Assembly: GCF_009659535.1 (NCBI RefSeq)
Contig: NZ_VJZZ01000011.1
Span: 62,001 to 126,000 of the forward strand
Direction of reading: 5' to 3'
DNA length: 64,000 nt
DNA from: Aggregicoccus sp. 17bor-14
GTDB lineage: Bacteria > Myxococcota > Myxococcia > Myxococcales > Myxococcaceae
Part shown: one piece after another, positions 15,933 to 24,271 of the stretch
Position numbering within the stretch: position 1 is the stretch's first letter
Layout of the letters: every line of letters starts with the position of its first letter
Translations under genes and position numbers: made by a program
The notes under the pieces: model-generated
Seen by the model: the letters and a program-made list of their open reading frames with translations, nothing else
Database searches by the model: none
Told to the model about the DNA's origin: nothing

Positions 15933-18059
15933 CTACTTGCGAGAGCCCTGCAGGCCGCGGACGAAGTCGCCGTCCACGCCGCTGGCGCGCAGGCGCACCA
16001 GTTGGTCCACGCTGAGCTGCTGGAAGCCCGCGTCCTTGAGCGAGCGCACGTAGGGGGCCGTCACGCCCATGGCGCGCAGCTTGGAGAGCTCCTTCACGGA
16101 GAGCTTGGAGTAGCCGACCTGCTGCAGCTCCTTCACGTAGTCGCTGCTCACGCCGAGGGCGCGCAGCTGCTTGAGCTGCTCGAGCGGGAGCTTCCCGTAG
16201 CCGAGCTGGCCCAGCTCGCGGATGTAGTCCTCGCTCACGCCCACGGCGCGCGCCTCGGTGACCTCCTCCGGCTTGAGGCCCGTGTACCCCTGCGCCTTGA
16301 GCGCGGCGACGAACTGGCTGGTCACGCCCAGGTTGCGCATGTTCACCAGCTCGTCGGCGGTCAGGTTCCGGCCGAACGCGGCCTTCATGTCCCGCGCGAA
16401 CTCCGGGGTGACCCCCGCGTGGCCGAACTGCACCAGGTTCTCCACCGTCGGCGTGTAGCCCATGGCCTGCATCTCCTGCACTCGCTTCGCGTCCACTCCG
16501 GCGGTGCGCAGGCGGATGAGCTGGTCCACCGAGAGCGGGCCGCTGCCCACGCGCGTCTGGTCCGGGGCCTCGTCGCGGTCGTCGTCGGTGTCCACGTCGG
16601 TGTCGACATCCGCGTCGTCGTCCGGGTCGGCATCGCGGTCGTCACCCTGCACGACCTTCTCCTTGATCTTCTCCTTGTCCTTCTCCTTGTCCTTGGACTT
16701 CTCCTTCACCTTGTCCTTCGACGAGACGGGCGCGGCGGGGGCCGCAGGAGCCGCGGGCGCGGCAGGAGCTGCGCGCGGCGCGGGCGGGGCGGGCGGCGCG
16801 GCAGGCGTGTTCTGGGCGAGCAGGTCCGAGGGGAGGCTGCGGGCGAGCTCGCTCTCCGGCGCGGGCGAGGTCTCCGGCGGGGGCACCACGGCCTGGGCGA
16901 CGCTGGGCACGACCGCGGGGAGCACGAGCAGGGAGAGGGGCGCCGCGACCGCGAGGCTGCTGGCGAGCGTGAGCGCGGAGGCGCCGGCGGCCCAGCGCGT
17001 GCGGCAGGTGGTGCGCGAGGGCAGCACGAGGCGGCGAACGCGCTGCGCGAGGCTGCCGCCGGTGGCGGACATCGCGGGCAGGGCGCCTGCGGTTGCGGGC
17101 AGGCGCAGGGCCTCGAGCGCGGTGAGGGCGCGTGCGTAGGAGACGGCGCTGCCGCAGGCCTCCACCGCGAGATCGTCGCAGCAGTGCTCGCGCTCCTCGC
17201 GCACCGCGCGCCCCAGCCAGTGCGCCGCCGGGTGGTAGAAGAAGAGCGTCTCCACGAAGGCCTGCACCAGGTTCACCGCGAAGTCGTGGCGCCGGATGTG
17301 CGCGAGCTCGTGCGCGAGCACCATCTCCAGCTGGCGCGCCGGGAGCCCCGCGAGCGCGCTCACCGGCACCAGCACCACCGGCGCGATCCAGCCCAGGGTG
17401 GCCGGGCCGTCCAGGCCCTGCGTCTGCAGCAGCGCCACCGCGCGGCCGAGCCCCATGCGCTGGGCGAGCCGGTCCAGGCGCGCCTGCCACTCGGGCGGGC
17501 TCGCCTCCGCGCCGCGCACCAGCTGCCGCAGCCGCGCGTGGCCGCGCGCGAGCCGCAGCGCCGAGAGCGCCACGCCCAGCGCCCACGCGAAGACGAGCCA
17601 GGGCAGCGCCAGGCTCAGCTGCAGCTGCACCTGCTCGAAGAGGGAGGGGCCCGCGTCCGGCAGCGCGGCGGGCGCCGCCTCCACGGCCTCGAGCACCACG
17701 GGGGCGCGCGGCGCATGGACCGCCGGCGCGGAGAGCGCGGGCTGCGCAGCCACCTCGCAGCAGGCCTCCGCGTCCGGCGCCGCGGGCGGCACGTACGCGT
17801 GCAGGGCCGTGGCCAGGGCGAGCACCGGCATCAGCGCGAGCGCCGTGCAGGCCAGCGCGTAGCGCAGGGCGGCGGCGCGCCGGTCCACCCAGCGCAGCGC
17901 GAGCGCGGTGATCAGCGCGAGCGCTGCGCCCTGCCACAGCGAGTGCACGAGCGCCCAGCCCACCGCCTCGAGCAGCGCGGTGCGCACGGGGGCTCCAGGG
18001 AGCGTGGACAGCAAGGGACTCAGGCTCGACGACACCAGGCTGGGCAGCACCGGGCTCAT
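15933..18059 (-). CDS. M56 (BlaR1-type) membrane metalloprotease with repeat tail
   Basis: A 708-residue membrane protease. Four hydrophobic segments lie in the first 380 residues. The zinc site is HELAHIRRHD, with downstream REEREHCCDDLAVE providing further ligands, as in BlaR1/MecR1. A final membrane segment (residues about 365-390) is followed by an Ala/Pro linker, a striking Lys/Asp/Glu stretch (KDKVKEKSKDKEKDKEK), an Asp-rich run, and six or seven 29-residue repeats with consensus GVS.DYVRELQ.LGY.KLS...L..LRAM. No penicillin-binding sensor domain is present, so the signal is unlikely to be simply beta-lactam. It overlaps blaI by ATGA. By analogy it would cleave BlaI on sensing an envelope signal; that is inference. 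Confidence 0.92.
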   Translation of the reverse strand: MSPVLPSLVSSSLSPLLSTLPGAPVRTALLEAVGWALVHSLWQGAALALITALALRWVDRRAAALRYALACTALALMPVLALATALHAYVPPAAPDAEACCEVAAQPALSAPAVHAPRAPVVLEAVEAAPAALPDAGPSLFEQVQLQLSLALPWLVFAWALGVALSALRLARGHARLRQLVRGAEASPPEWQARLDRLAQRMGLGRAVALLQTQGLDGPATLGWIAPVVLVPVSALAGLPARQLEMVLAHELAHIRRHDFAVNLVQAFVETLFFYHPAAHWLGRAVREEREHCCDDLAVEACGSAVSYARALTALEALRLPATAGALPAMSATGGSLAQRVRRLVLPSRTTCRTRWAAGASALTLASSLAVAAPLSLLVLPAVVPSVAQAVVPPPETSPAPESELARSLPSDLLAQNTPAAPPAPPAPRAAPAAPAAPAAPAAPVSSKDKVKEKSKDKEKDKEKIKEKVVQGDDRDADPDDDADVDTDVDTDDDRDEAPDQTRVGSGPLSVDQLIRLRTAGVDAKRVQEMQAMGYTPTVENLVQFGHAGVTPEFARDMKAAFGRNLTADELVNMRNLGVTSQFVAALKAQGYTGLKPEEVTEARAVGVSEDYIRELGQLGYGKLPLEQLKQLRALGVSSDYVKELQQVGYSKLSVKELSKLRAMGVTAPYVRSLKDAGFQQLSVDQLVRLRASGVDGDFVRGLQGSRK

Positions 18060-18457
18060 TGCTCCTCTCCTTCCAGGCTGTCGAGCAGCTGGCGCAGCTG
18101 CGCGAGCTCCTCGGGGGACGTGCGCTTCGTGCTCAGCGCCTGCATCGCGAGCTGCGCCGGGGAGCCGCCGAAGGCGCGCTCCAGCAGGTCGCTCACCAGC
18201 TGCCGCTGCGTGCGCTGCTCGGTGGCGCGCGCCGCGTACACGTGGGCGCGCTGCGTCTCGTCGCGCACCACCAGGCCCTTGTCGGCCATGATCTGCATCA
18301 GCTTGAGCGTCGTCGTGTAGCCGCTCGCCCCGTCGCCGCCGCTCGCCTCGCGCAGCGCCTCGTGCACCTCGCGCACCGTGCTGGGGCCGCGGCGCCACAG
18401 CACCCGCAGGATCCCCAGCTCACTGTCCGTCGGCCTCGGCAGCTTCACGTCGTTCAT
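18056..18457 (-). CDS. BlaI/MecI family repressor
   Basis: The 133-residue protein is a winged-helix repressor: PRPTDSELGILRVLWRRGPSTVREVHEAL, then GYTTTLKLMQIMADKGLVVRDE. The C-terminal helices mediate dimerisation. BlaI proteins block transcription until a partner M56 protease inactivates them; here that partner is encoded next (ATGA overlap). The ATG at 18457 is preferred, with GAGGG 5 nt upstream; an in-frame ATG at 18478 would add seven residues (MRAARAE). Two dyads with TACGAA/TTCGTA arms lie 37-73 nt upstream and are probably its own operators, so the operon should be autoregulated. Confidence 0.93.
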   Translation of the reverse strand: MNDVKLPRPTDSELGILRVLWRRGPSTVREVHEALREASGGDGASGYTTTLKLMQIMADKGLVVRDETQRAHVYAARATEQRTQRQLVSDLLERAFGGSPAQLAMQALSTKRTSPEELAQLRQLLDSLEGEEQ

Positions 18458-18493
18458 CTCGGCCCTCGCAGCTCGCATCGTGAGGGGAAGATG

Positions 18494-18530
18494 TACGAAG
18501 GGATTCGTAATGTCAACGAAGGCCTTCGTA
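18494..18530 (-). promoter_or_regulatory. Tandem BlaI-type operators around a TTGACA -35 box
   Basis: Two dyads are present: TACGAAGGGATTCGTA (18494-18509) and AACGAAGGCCTTCGTA (18515-18530). Their centres are 21 bp apart, two helical turns. TTGACA on the minus strand (18516-18511) lies at their junction, so repressor dimers would cover the -35 box and spacer. The downstream gene is blaI. Confidence 0.7.
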
Positions 18531-18702
18531 GTACCGGGGTCCAGCCCGAGCGGGAGCCCGGCTGCCCGGCAGCAGGACAGGCCCAGGCCGGCGGTTGTTG
18601 GCCTGTTGGGAGATGCACATCTCGAATGGAGCGATGGCCGAGGACGGGCCCCGGGCCGCGAGGGGCTCGCCGGGCCGCTGGCCCAGACGGGAGTGACGAG
18701 TG

Positions 18703-19248
18703 ATGCGACGAGTGATTCTGGGAGCAGGGCTGCTGGCAGGGCTGGCAGGCTGCGCGGGGACGCAGAACGTGTCGACCGGGGCGCTGGTCGACTCGCAGGT
18801 CTCCATCCGCGAGGCGGAGGAGGCCGGGGCGGTGCAGGTGCCGGACGCGGCGCGCCACCTGCAGCTGGCGAAGGAGCAGACGGCCGAGGCGCGCAAGCTC
18901 CTGGACGGCGGCGACCGCGACCAGGCGGCGCTCTACCTGCAGCGCGCCGAGGCGGACGCGCAGCTCGCCCTCGCGCTCGCGAAGGAGGCGCCCGCGCGCG
19001 CCGAGGCCGAGCGCGCGATGGAGCAGGTGAAGGCCCTGCAGAACAACCCCCAGACGGCCCCACCGGCCACCGGTGGCAGCGGCGCGTCAGCCAAGCCCGC
19101 GCAGCCCCCGCAGCCCGCCGCCCGGCCCGCGGCGCCCGCGCCGGCAACGCAGTCGCCGCAGCCTGCCTCGCCGCAGCCGGTGCAGGACCCCACGGCCGCC
19201 CCCGCCACGGGCTCGCCCCCGGCGACGCCGCAGCCCACCCCGTACTGA
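18703..19248 (+). CDS. DUF4398-type lipoprotein
   Basis: A 181-residue lipoprotein: signal peptide and lipobox LAGC (Cys about 17), then a helical region of about 100 residues (ARHLQLAKEQTAEARKLL, ALYLQRAEADAQLALALAKE) matching the DUF4398 helical hairpin, and a disordered Pro/Ala/Gln tail. It should be anchored in the envelope facing the periplasm. GGGAG lies 9 nt before the ATG. The gene precedes an OmpA-like lipoprotein that shares the same N-terminal helical style, and both carry a TGGSG peptide in the tail, so they probably work together at the peptidoglycan-outer membrane interface. Confidence 0.8.
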   Translation: MRRVILGAGLLAGLAGCAGTQNVSTGALVDSQVSIREAEEAGAVQVPDAARHLQLAKEQTAEARKLLDGGDRDQAALYLQRAEADAQLALALAKEAPARAEAERAMEQVKALQNNPQTAPPATGGSGASAKPAQPPQPAARPAAPAPATQSPQPASPQPVQDPTAAPATGSPPATPQPTPY

Positions 19249-19286
19249 GCCGCGCGCGCGCAGCCGCCGCGCCCGCCTGAGCCCCC

Positions 19287-19306
19287 AAGACATCTGAAGA
19301 CATCTG
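19287..19306 (+). repeat. Tandem 10-bp direct repeat
   Basis: AAGACATCTG occurs twice in tandem and is followed by AAGAG. It sits 18 nt before the start codon of the OmpA-like gene, immediately upstream of its Shine-Dalgarno (GGAG). It may affect the leader or be a slippage product. Confidence 0.6.
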
Positions 19307-19324
19307 AAGAGAACTGGAGAAGCC

Positions 19325-20683
19325 ATGCAGGGATGGAAGCGTTGGACGTGGGGAGTGCTGGGGGCGGCCGCCCTGGCAGGCTGCGCGGGGGGCATGCCGC
19401 GCGAGCTGCTGGATGCGCGCTATGCGTTCCAGCGCGCCTCGACGGGGCCCGCGGCGCAGTACAGCCCGGCCTACCTCGCGCAGGCGCGCGAGGCGCTGGA
19501 TGCCGCGAACCGCTCCTACGAGAAGAGCAAGGACTCGGAGCAGACGCGCACGCTCTCGTACGTGGCGCTGCGCAAGGCGCAGATCGCCGAGGCGCGCGCG
19601 CAGCTCGCGCTGGCCGAGCAGCAGCGCGCCCAGGCAGACCAGCAGCTGCAGGCCGCGCGCAGCTCGGACCAGGCGCGGCTGCGCGCCGAGCTGGAGCAGG
19701 CGCGCTCGCAGCTGAACGAGGCGCACGCGATGCGCGAGGAGGCCGAGCGGCGCCAGGCGGAGGTGGCCGCGCAGCAGGAGCAGGCCGCGCGCGACCAGCA
19801 GCTCGCCCAGGCCCAGCAGGAGGAGCAGCAGCGCGCGCAGCGGCTCGCGGACGCGGAAGCGCGCATGAACCAGCTCAACGCCCAGCTGGACGCCGAGCGC
19901 CAGGCGCGCGCCCAGGCCGAGCAGCGCGCCGCGCAGGCCGAGTCCGCGGCCGCCGCCCAGCTGCGCGCCATCAAGCAGGTGAAGGTGAAGGAGGACGAGC
20001 GCGGCCTCGTGCTCACGCTCTCCGGCAGCGTGCTCTTCCGCTCGGGCAGCAGTGAGCTGCTGCCCGCCGCGAAGCGCCGCCTGAACGAGGTGGCAGACGC
20101 CCTGCAGAAGGCGACGAACCCGCTGCTCATCGAGGGGCACACCGACAGCCAGGGCCCGGACTCGCTCAACGAGGAGCTCTCGGACCGCCGCGCCGAGGTG
20201 GTGCGCGACTACCTCATCGACCAGGGCGTGCCCGGCGACCGCATCCGCGCGCGCGGCTTCGGCGAGTCGCGCCCCGTCGCCTCCAACGGCACCGCGGAGG
20301 GCCGCGCGAACAACCGCCGCGTGGAGATCGTGCTCGAGCGCACCGTGGCCACCGGCGGCTCCGGCGCGGGCGCGCAACCGCCCGCCCCCGGCACCGGCAG
20401 CACCGCCCAGCCGCCTGCGCCGCCGCCGCCCGGCAGCTCCGGTGAGGCGACGCCTCCCCCGGGCACCGGCGGCTCCGGTCAGGTGGGACAGCCCCTGCCC
20501 GAGCCCGGCACCGGCGGCTCCGGCGACCTGAACGCGACCGATGCAGGCACCGGTGGCTCCGGCGACGTGACGCCGCCGCCGCAGCAGCCGCTGGGCCCCG
20601 AGCGCCAGGAGCAGGCCACGCCGCGCCCGCCGGACGAGCCCGCGCCGCCCCAGTCCGAGCCGCCGCCTCCGCCGCGGCCCTAG
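19325..20683 (+). CDS. OmpA-like peptidoglycan-binding lipoprotein with DUF4398 and coiled coil
   Basis: The 452-residue protein has a lipobox LAGC, a DUF4398-like helical N-terminus, a long Gln/Ala/Glu-rich coiled coil (residues about 90-215) and an OmpA C-terminal domain at about 225-340 (LFRSGSSELLPAAKRRL, IEGHTDSQG, LSDRRAEVVRDYL, NNRRVEIVLER). The NNRRVEI motif and the conserved Asp and Arg should bind diaminopimelate in peptidoglycan. A Pro-rich tail of about 110 residues carries four TGGSG repeats. It would tether the outer membrane to the wall across a coiled-coil spacer. The Shine-Dalgarno is GGAG. It follows the DUF4398 lipoprotein by 76 nt and is likely cotranscribed. Confidence 0.92.
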   Translation: MQGWKRWTWGVLGAAALAGCAGGMPRELLDARYAFQRASTGPAAQYSPAYLAQAREALDAANRSYEKSKDSEQTRTLSYVALRKAQIAEARAQLALAEQQRAQADQQLQAARSSDQARLRAELEQARSQLNEAHAMREEAERRQAEVAAQQEQAARDQQLAQAQQEEQQRAQRLADAEARMNQLNAQLDAERQARAQAEQRAAQAESAAAAQLRAIKQVKVKEDERGLVLTLSGSVLFRSGSSELLPAAKRRLNEVADALQKATNPLLIEGHTDSQGPDSLNEELSDRRAEVVRDYLIDQGVPGDRIRARGFGESRPVASNGTAEGRANNRRVEIVLERTVATGGSGAGAQPPAPGTGSTAQPPAPPPPGSSGEATPPPGTGGSGQVGQPLPEPGTGGSGDLNATDAGTGGSGDVTPPPQQPLGPERQEQATPRPPDEPAPPQSEPPPPPRP

Positions 20684-20913
20684 GCCACCCTCCACGCCGT
20701 CCCGCTTCAGGCCGGGCCTCCGTCCCCGCTGCGCGCGCCGCCCCCCCGCGCGCCGGGGCGGAGGCCCGCGCCGCTTCGGGCGCCGCAGGTGCGGGGAGGT
20801 GGGAGGGCCGGGGTGCTTTCCACCCGTCTGTCTGCGGCCCCGGCGGTTGGCGTAGCCTCGCGCTCCGACGGCGCGGCGCACGCGTCCGCGCGCGTGCTCC
20901 CGGGGCCCTGGCG

Positions 20914-23112
20914 TTGGCGACCTACCGACTCATCCGCAAGCTGGCCACCGGCGGCATGGCCGAGGTGTTCCTCGCAGTGGGCGTGGGCGCCGAGGGCTTC
21001 GAGAAGCCCGTGGCGGTGAAGCGCATCCTGCCCAACCTCGCCGAGGACCGCGGCTTCGTGGAGCTGTTCCTGCGCGAGGCGAAGCTCACGGTGGCGCTGC
21101 AGCACGCCAACGTGGTGCAGGTGTTCGACCTCGGCGCGCTCGGCGGCCGCTACTACATGGTGCTCGAGTTCGTGGACGGCGAGAACCTGCGCGCGCTGCA
21201 GCGCGAGGCGGCGCAGCGCGGGGTGGCGCTGGGCGTGCGCGAGGCCTGCTTCATCGTGCAGCAGGTGGCCGAGGGGCTCGCCTACGCGCACGGGCGCACG
21301 GATGCGGCCGGGCAGCCCCTGAACGTCATCCACCGGGACGTGAACCCCTCCAACGTGATGGTGAGCGCGGCGGGCGAGGTGAAGCTCGCGGACTTCGGCA
21401 TCGCCAAGGCGGCCAACGCGAGCTCGCACACGCAGGCGGGGATGGTGAAGGGCAAGAGCGGCTACGTCTCGCCGGAGCAGGTGCTGCGCGGCGAGACGGA
21501 TCAGCGCTCCGACATCTTCCTGCTCGGGCTGCTGCTCTACGAGCTGCTCGCGGGGCGCCAGCTCTTCGGGGACCCCGACTACTTCCAGGCCCTGCGCGCC
21601 ATCTCCGAGTTCGACGTGCGCACCCTCGCGCCGCTGCCAGGGGTGCCGCCCGCGCTGGGGCAGGTGCTCTCGCGCGCGCTCGCGCAGGACCCCGGCGCGC
21701 GCTACCAGAGGGCGCGCGAGCTCTCGGACGCGCTGCGCGACTTCCTCTTCGATCACCGCCTGCGCGTGGGCCCGAGCGAGCTGGGCGAGCTCTTCGCGCG
21801 CGTCTTCCCCGAGCGCCGCTCGCCCCTGCAGCTCGCCGCGAGCGAAGGGGGAGAGCAGATCCGCCTCGAGTCCGGCACGCCGCCGCGCGCGGGCGCTTCC
21901 CGCACCACGCCCGCTGCCGCCCCCCCGCCGCCCCTGGCCGTGCGTGCGGCCGCCGCGCCGCCGCCCGCGCCGGGCCCGCGTCCGGCGCCCGCGCAGGGGC
22001 TCCCGCGCCCGGCCGCGGCCGCGCCCCGGGCTCGGGGCGCGGCGGCCCACCGGCGCGTGGGCGAGCTGCTGGTGGCGAGCGGGAAGGTGACGCAGGCGCA
22101 GCTCGCCTCCGCGCTCGAGCGCCAGCGCCGCCAGGGCGGGCGCGTGGGCGACATGCTGGTGGCGGACGGCGTGGTGACGGAGGAGGACGTGGTGCGCGTC
22201 CTCAGCGAGCAGTCCGGCGTGCCCTTCGTCTCGGACGAGAAGCTGCGCACGATGCCCGTGCCCACCGCGCTGCTCGCCGCGCTGCCCATGGAGCAGGCCG
22301 AGCGCTTCGAGGCGGTGCCCATCGCGCAGGCCGGCAGGGAGCTCGTCCTCGCGATGCGCGAGCCGCGCAACCTCGGACGGCTGGACGAGCTCAAGTTCCG
22401 CACCGGCGCGAGCGTGCGCGGCGTGTTCGCGACCGAGGGCGCGCTGCGCCACGCGATCGGCCGCTTCTACCGCGGGGAAGTGCCCACTCCCGCGTGGGCG
22501 ACGCGCGTGGCCGGGCCGGGCTCCGCGGCGGAGCCCGGGGTGATGCCCTTCTCGGACCGGCACACCGGCACCCGCGAGCGGCTCCTGGACGAGGCGGCGC
22601 TCGCCACCGCGGCGCAGGCGGCCGAGCGCCCGGCGCAGCTGCAGGGGCGCGTGCTGGACGCCGCGCTCGGGATGCTGGGCGGCGCGGCCGAGCAGGGCCC
22701 CGCGCTCGCGCGGCTCGCGCGGGGCGTGGCGCGGCGGCTGGGCTCGGGGCCCGTGGAGGCGGAGCGCGCGGCGGCCGTGGCCTACGCGGCCACCTTCGCG
22801 GCGCGCATGGAGGGCAGCGGGCGCTTCACCCGCCCCGGCGCGGACACGCTGAGCGCCCTGCTGGGCGCGGACGCGGGCGAGCACGCGGGCCTCATCGCGG
22901 TGTGCGCGCCCGGTGCGCCGGCGCCCGCGGCCGCCGCCGGAAGCGCCGCGCAGGCGCTCTACGCCGCGCTCGCGCTGCTCGAGGCGGCCGGCAGCGCGCG
23001 GCCCCCGCCGGCGCAGGCCACCCGGGCGCTCTCCGCGCTGCGCGCCTCCGGGGCGCTCGGCCCGGGCGCCCTCGACGCGCTCACGGCCGAGATGCAGGAG
23101 CCGGTGCGCTAG
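20914..23112 (+). CDS. Ser/Thr protein kinase with GspE-N (MshEN-like) domain
   Basis: Residues 5-270 form a Hanks-type kinase: LATGGMAEVFLA loop, VAVKRI lysine, HRDVNPSNVM catalytic loop, DFGIAK and YVSPEQ. A Pro/Ala linker of about 60 residues leads to a GspE-N-like domain around 375-525 (RVGELLVASGKVTQAQLASAL, VGDMLVADGVVTEEDVVRVL), a fold that in MshE binds cyclic di-GMP, so nucleotide regulation of the kinase is possible but not shown. The last 180 residues are unrecognised. There is no membrane segment, so it is cytoplasmic. No ATG or GTG precedes the kinase fold in frame; the TTG at 20914 is the only workable start. The YchJ-like gene follows by 13 nt. Confidence 0.9.
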   Translation: MATYRLIRKLATGGMAEVFLAVGVGAEGFEKPVAVKRILPNLAEDRGFVELFLREAKLTVALQHANVVQVFDLGALGGRYYMVLEFVDGENLRALQREAAQRGVALGVREACFIVQQVAEGLAYAHGRTDAAGQPLNVIHRDVNPSNVMVSAAGEVKLADFGIAKAANASSHTQAGMVKGKSGYVSPEQVLRGETDQRSDIFLLGLLLYELLAGRQLFGDPDYFQALRAISEFDVRTLAPLPGVPPALGQVLSRALAQDPGARYQRARELSDALRDFLFDHRLRVGPSELGELFARVFPERRSPLQLAASEGGEQIRLESGTPPRAGASRTTPAAAPPPPLAVRAAAAPPPAPGPRPAPAQGLPRPAAAAPRARGAAAHRRVGELLVASGKVTQAQLASALERQRRQGGRVGDMLVADGVVTEEDVVRVLSEQSGVPFVSDEKLRTMPVPTALLAALPMEQAERFEAVPIAQAGRELVLAMREPRNLGRLDELKFRTGASVRGVFATEGALRHAIGRFYRGEVPTPAWATRVAGPGSAAEPGVMPFSDRHTGTRERLLDEAALATAAQAAERPAQLQGRVLDAALGMLGGAAEQGPALARLARGVARRLGSGPVEAERAAAVAYAATFAARMEGSGRFTRPGADTLSALLGADAGEHAGLIAVCAPGAPAPAAAAGSAAQALYAALALLEAAGSARPPPAQATRALSALRASGALGPGALDALTAEMQEPVR

Positions 23113-23115
23113 ACT
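23110..23115 (+). promoter_or_regulatory. TAGACT box before the YchJ-like gene
   Basis: TAGACT begins with the TAG stop of the kinase gene and ends 10 nt before the ATG at 23126. It matches the recurring box-to-start spacing, though the stop codon alone supplies half of it. Confidence 0.3.
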
Positions 23116-23125
23116 CGGGCGCGCC

Positions 23126-23626
23126 ATGGCCTCGCCCCCCAAGCTCTGTCCCTGCGGCTCGCAGCAGCGCTACCCCGCCTGCTGCGGCCGCTTCCACCGC
23201 GGCCTCGAGGAGGCGCCGGACGCGCCCGCGCTGATGCGCTCGCGCTTCGCGGCCTTCGCCGTGCGGGACGTGCCCTACCTCTGGCGCACGCTGCACCCGC
23301 AGCACCCGGACCGCGCCCGCCCCGAGGCGGAGGTCACCCGCGAGCTGCGCGCCGCGGCGAGCCAGTTCCACTACACGGGCCTGGAGGTGCTGGACGCGCG
23401 GCCACCGGATGCGGCCGGCCGCGCGCAGGTGCTCTTCCTCGCGCGCCTCTTTCGCGCGGGCAAGGAGCACTCCTTCGCGGAGGCCTCGGACTTCCTGCAC
23501 GACGGCACCGGCTGGCGCTACGTGGGCGGCGAGGCGCTCGCGCTGCGGGAGCTCCCGGGCGGCAGCGCGCAGGGGCTCTCGCTCGCGCGCTGGCCCGCGC
23601 TCGTGCAGGCCGCGCGAGCGCGTTGA
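23126..23626 (+). CDS. YchJ family SEC-C motif protein
   Basis: The 166-residue protein starts with a SEC-C zinc motif (CPCGSQQRYPACCGRFH), followed by an NTF2-like YchJ domain (LMRSRFAAFAVRDVPYLWRTLHP, then F.EAS.F......WRYV). The zinc knuckle is like that at the SecA C-terminus. The cellular role of YchJ proteins is not settled. The ATG was chosen because it begins directly before the zinc motif; longer frames overlap the kinase gene. It lies 13 nt downstream of the kinase stop and is probably cotranscribed. Confidence 0.9.
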   Translation: MASPPKLCPCGSQQRYPACCGRFHRGLEEAPDAPALMRSRFAAFAVRDVPYLWRTLHPQHPDRARPEAEVTRELRAAASQFHYTGLEVLDARPPDAAGRAQVLFLARLFRAGKEHSFAEASDFLHDGTGWRYVGGEALALRELPGGSAQGLSLARWPALVQAARAR

Positions 23627-23659
23627 CAGGGGCGGGTGGGGAGGGCAAACGGTGGGCCC

Positions 23660-24148
23660 ATGAGCGAGCAATTCCCGGTGACGGTCTCGGTCACGCGCCC
23701 CGACGGCAGCGTGGAGCAGGTGCAGGTGGGCATCGCGGTGCGCACGCGCGAGGGCTTCAGCCTCCAGATGGGAGAGCTGAGCATCGGCGCGCAGCCCGTG
23801 CAGCAGGCCTCGCGGGCTCCGGCCGCGCGCGCGAGCAGCGGCGGCGGCGGCGGTGGCGGGGACGGGATGGTGTTCCCGCCCTACGGCCGCAGCAAGGGCG
23901 CACCCATCCAGGGCGCGAGCATGCAGGACCTCGAGTTCTACGCGAACGGGTGCCGCCGCACGCTCGGCGACCCCGGCAAGGCGCGCTGGCACGACAAGGA
24001 GCGCCAGCTGCTCGCCGCGATCGAGGCCGAGATGGCCCGCCAGCGCGGCGGCGGCGGCGGTGGTGGTGGCGGCGGTGGCGGGGGCGGCGGTGCCCCGTGG
24101 GACTCGGACAACCCGCCCTTCCCGGGCGACGAGGACGCGCCCTTCTAG
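23660..24148 (+). CDS. Gly-rich protein with a short ExoX-C-like module
   Basis: The 162-residue protein has three parts: a beta-rich N-terminus (PVTVSVTRPDGSVEQVQV), a central segment FPPYGRSKGAPIQGASMQDLEFYANG resembling the small ExoX C-terminal or DUF3820-type module (YG.sKG.pI....DLe.Y), and two poly-Gly linkers, the second of about 15 glycines, before an acidic end (NPPFPGDEDAPF). The acidic Pro-Phe tail recalls the protein-docking tail of single-strand DNA-binding proteins (DDDIPF), so a role in DNA metabolism through protein contact is possible; this is inference. It follows the YchJ-like gene by 33 nt. Confidence 0.75.
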   Translation: MSEQFPVTVSVTRPDGSVEQVQVGIAVRTREGFSLQMGELSIGAQPVQQASRAPAARASSGGGGGGGDGMVFPPYGRSKGAPIQGASMQDLEFYANGCRRTLGDPGKARWHDKERQLLAAIEAEMARQRGGGGGGGGGGGGGGGAPWDSDNPPFPGDEDAPF

Positions 24149-24271
24149 TCAGGCGCGAGCATTCCAGCTCCGAGGGATCTGCCTACAGGACCTCGGGGCA
24201 GGGGGCTGGCAGCGGCGCAGCCCCTCCGGGCACGATGCGCGGTGCAGCGGCCGTTGCACACGGGGGGAAGC

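Noticed and set aside
16660-16730. Lys/Asp/Glu run in the M56 protease as a possible frameshift or simple-sequence artefact
   Set aside because: The frame stays open and the 29-residue repeats continue in the same frame, so it is a charged linker.
18610-18623. GAGATG-CA-CATCTC dyad upstream of the DUF4398 gene as an operator
   Set aside because: Single short imperfect palindrome with no second copy or nearby regulator to support it.
24030-24100. GGC/GGT trinucleotide tract as a microsatellite element
   Set aside because: It encodes a poly-Gly linker in frame within a gene, so it is not a separate feature.
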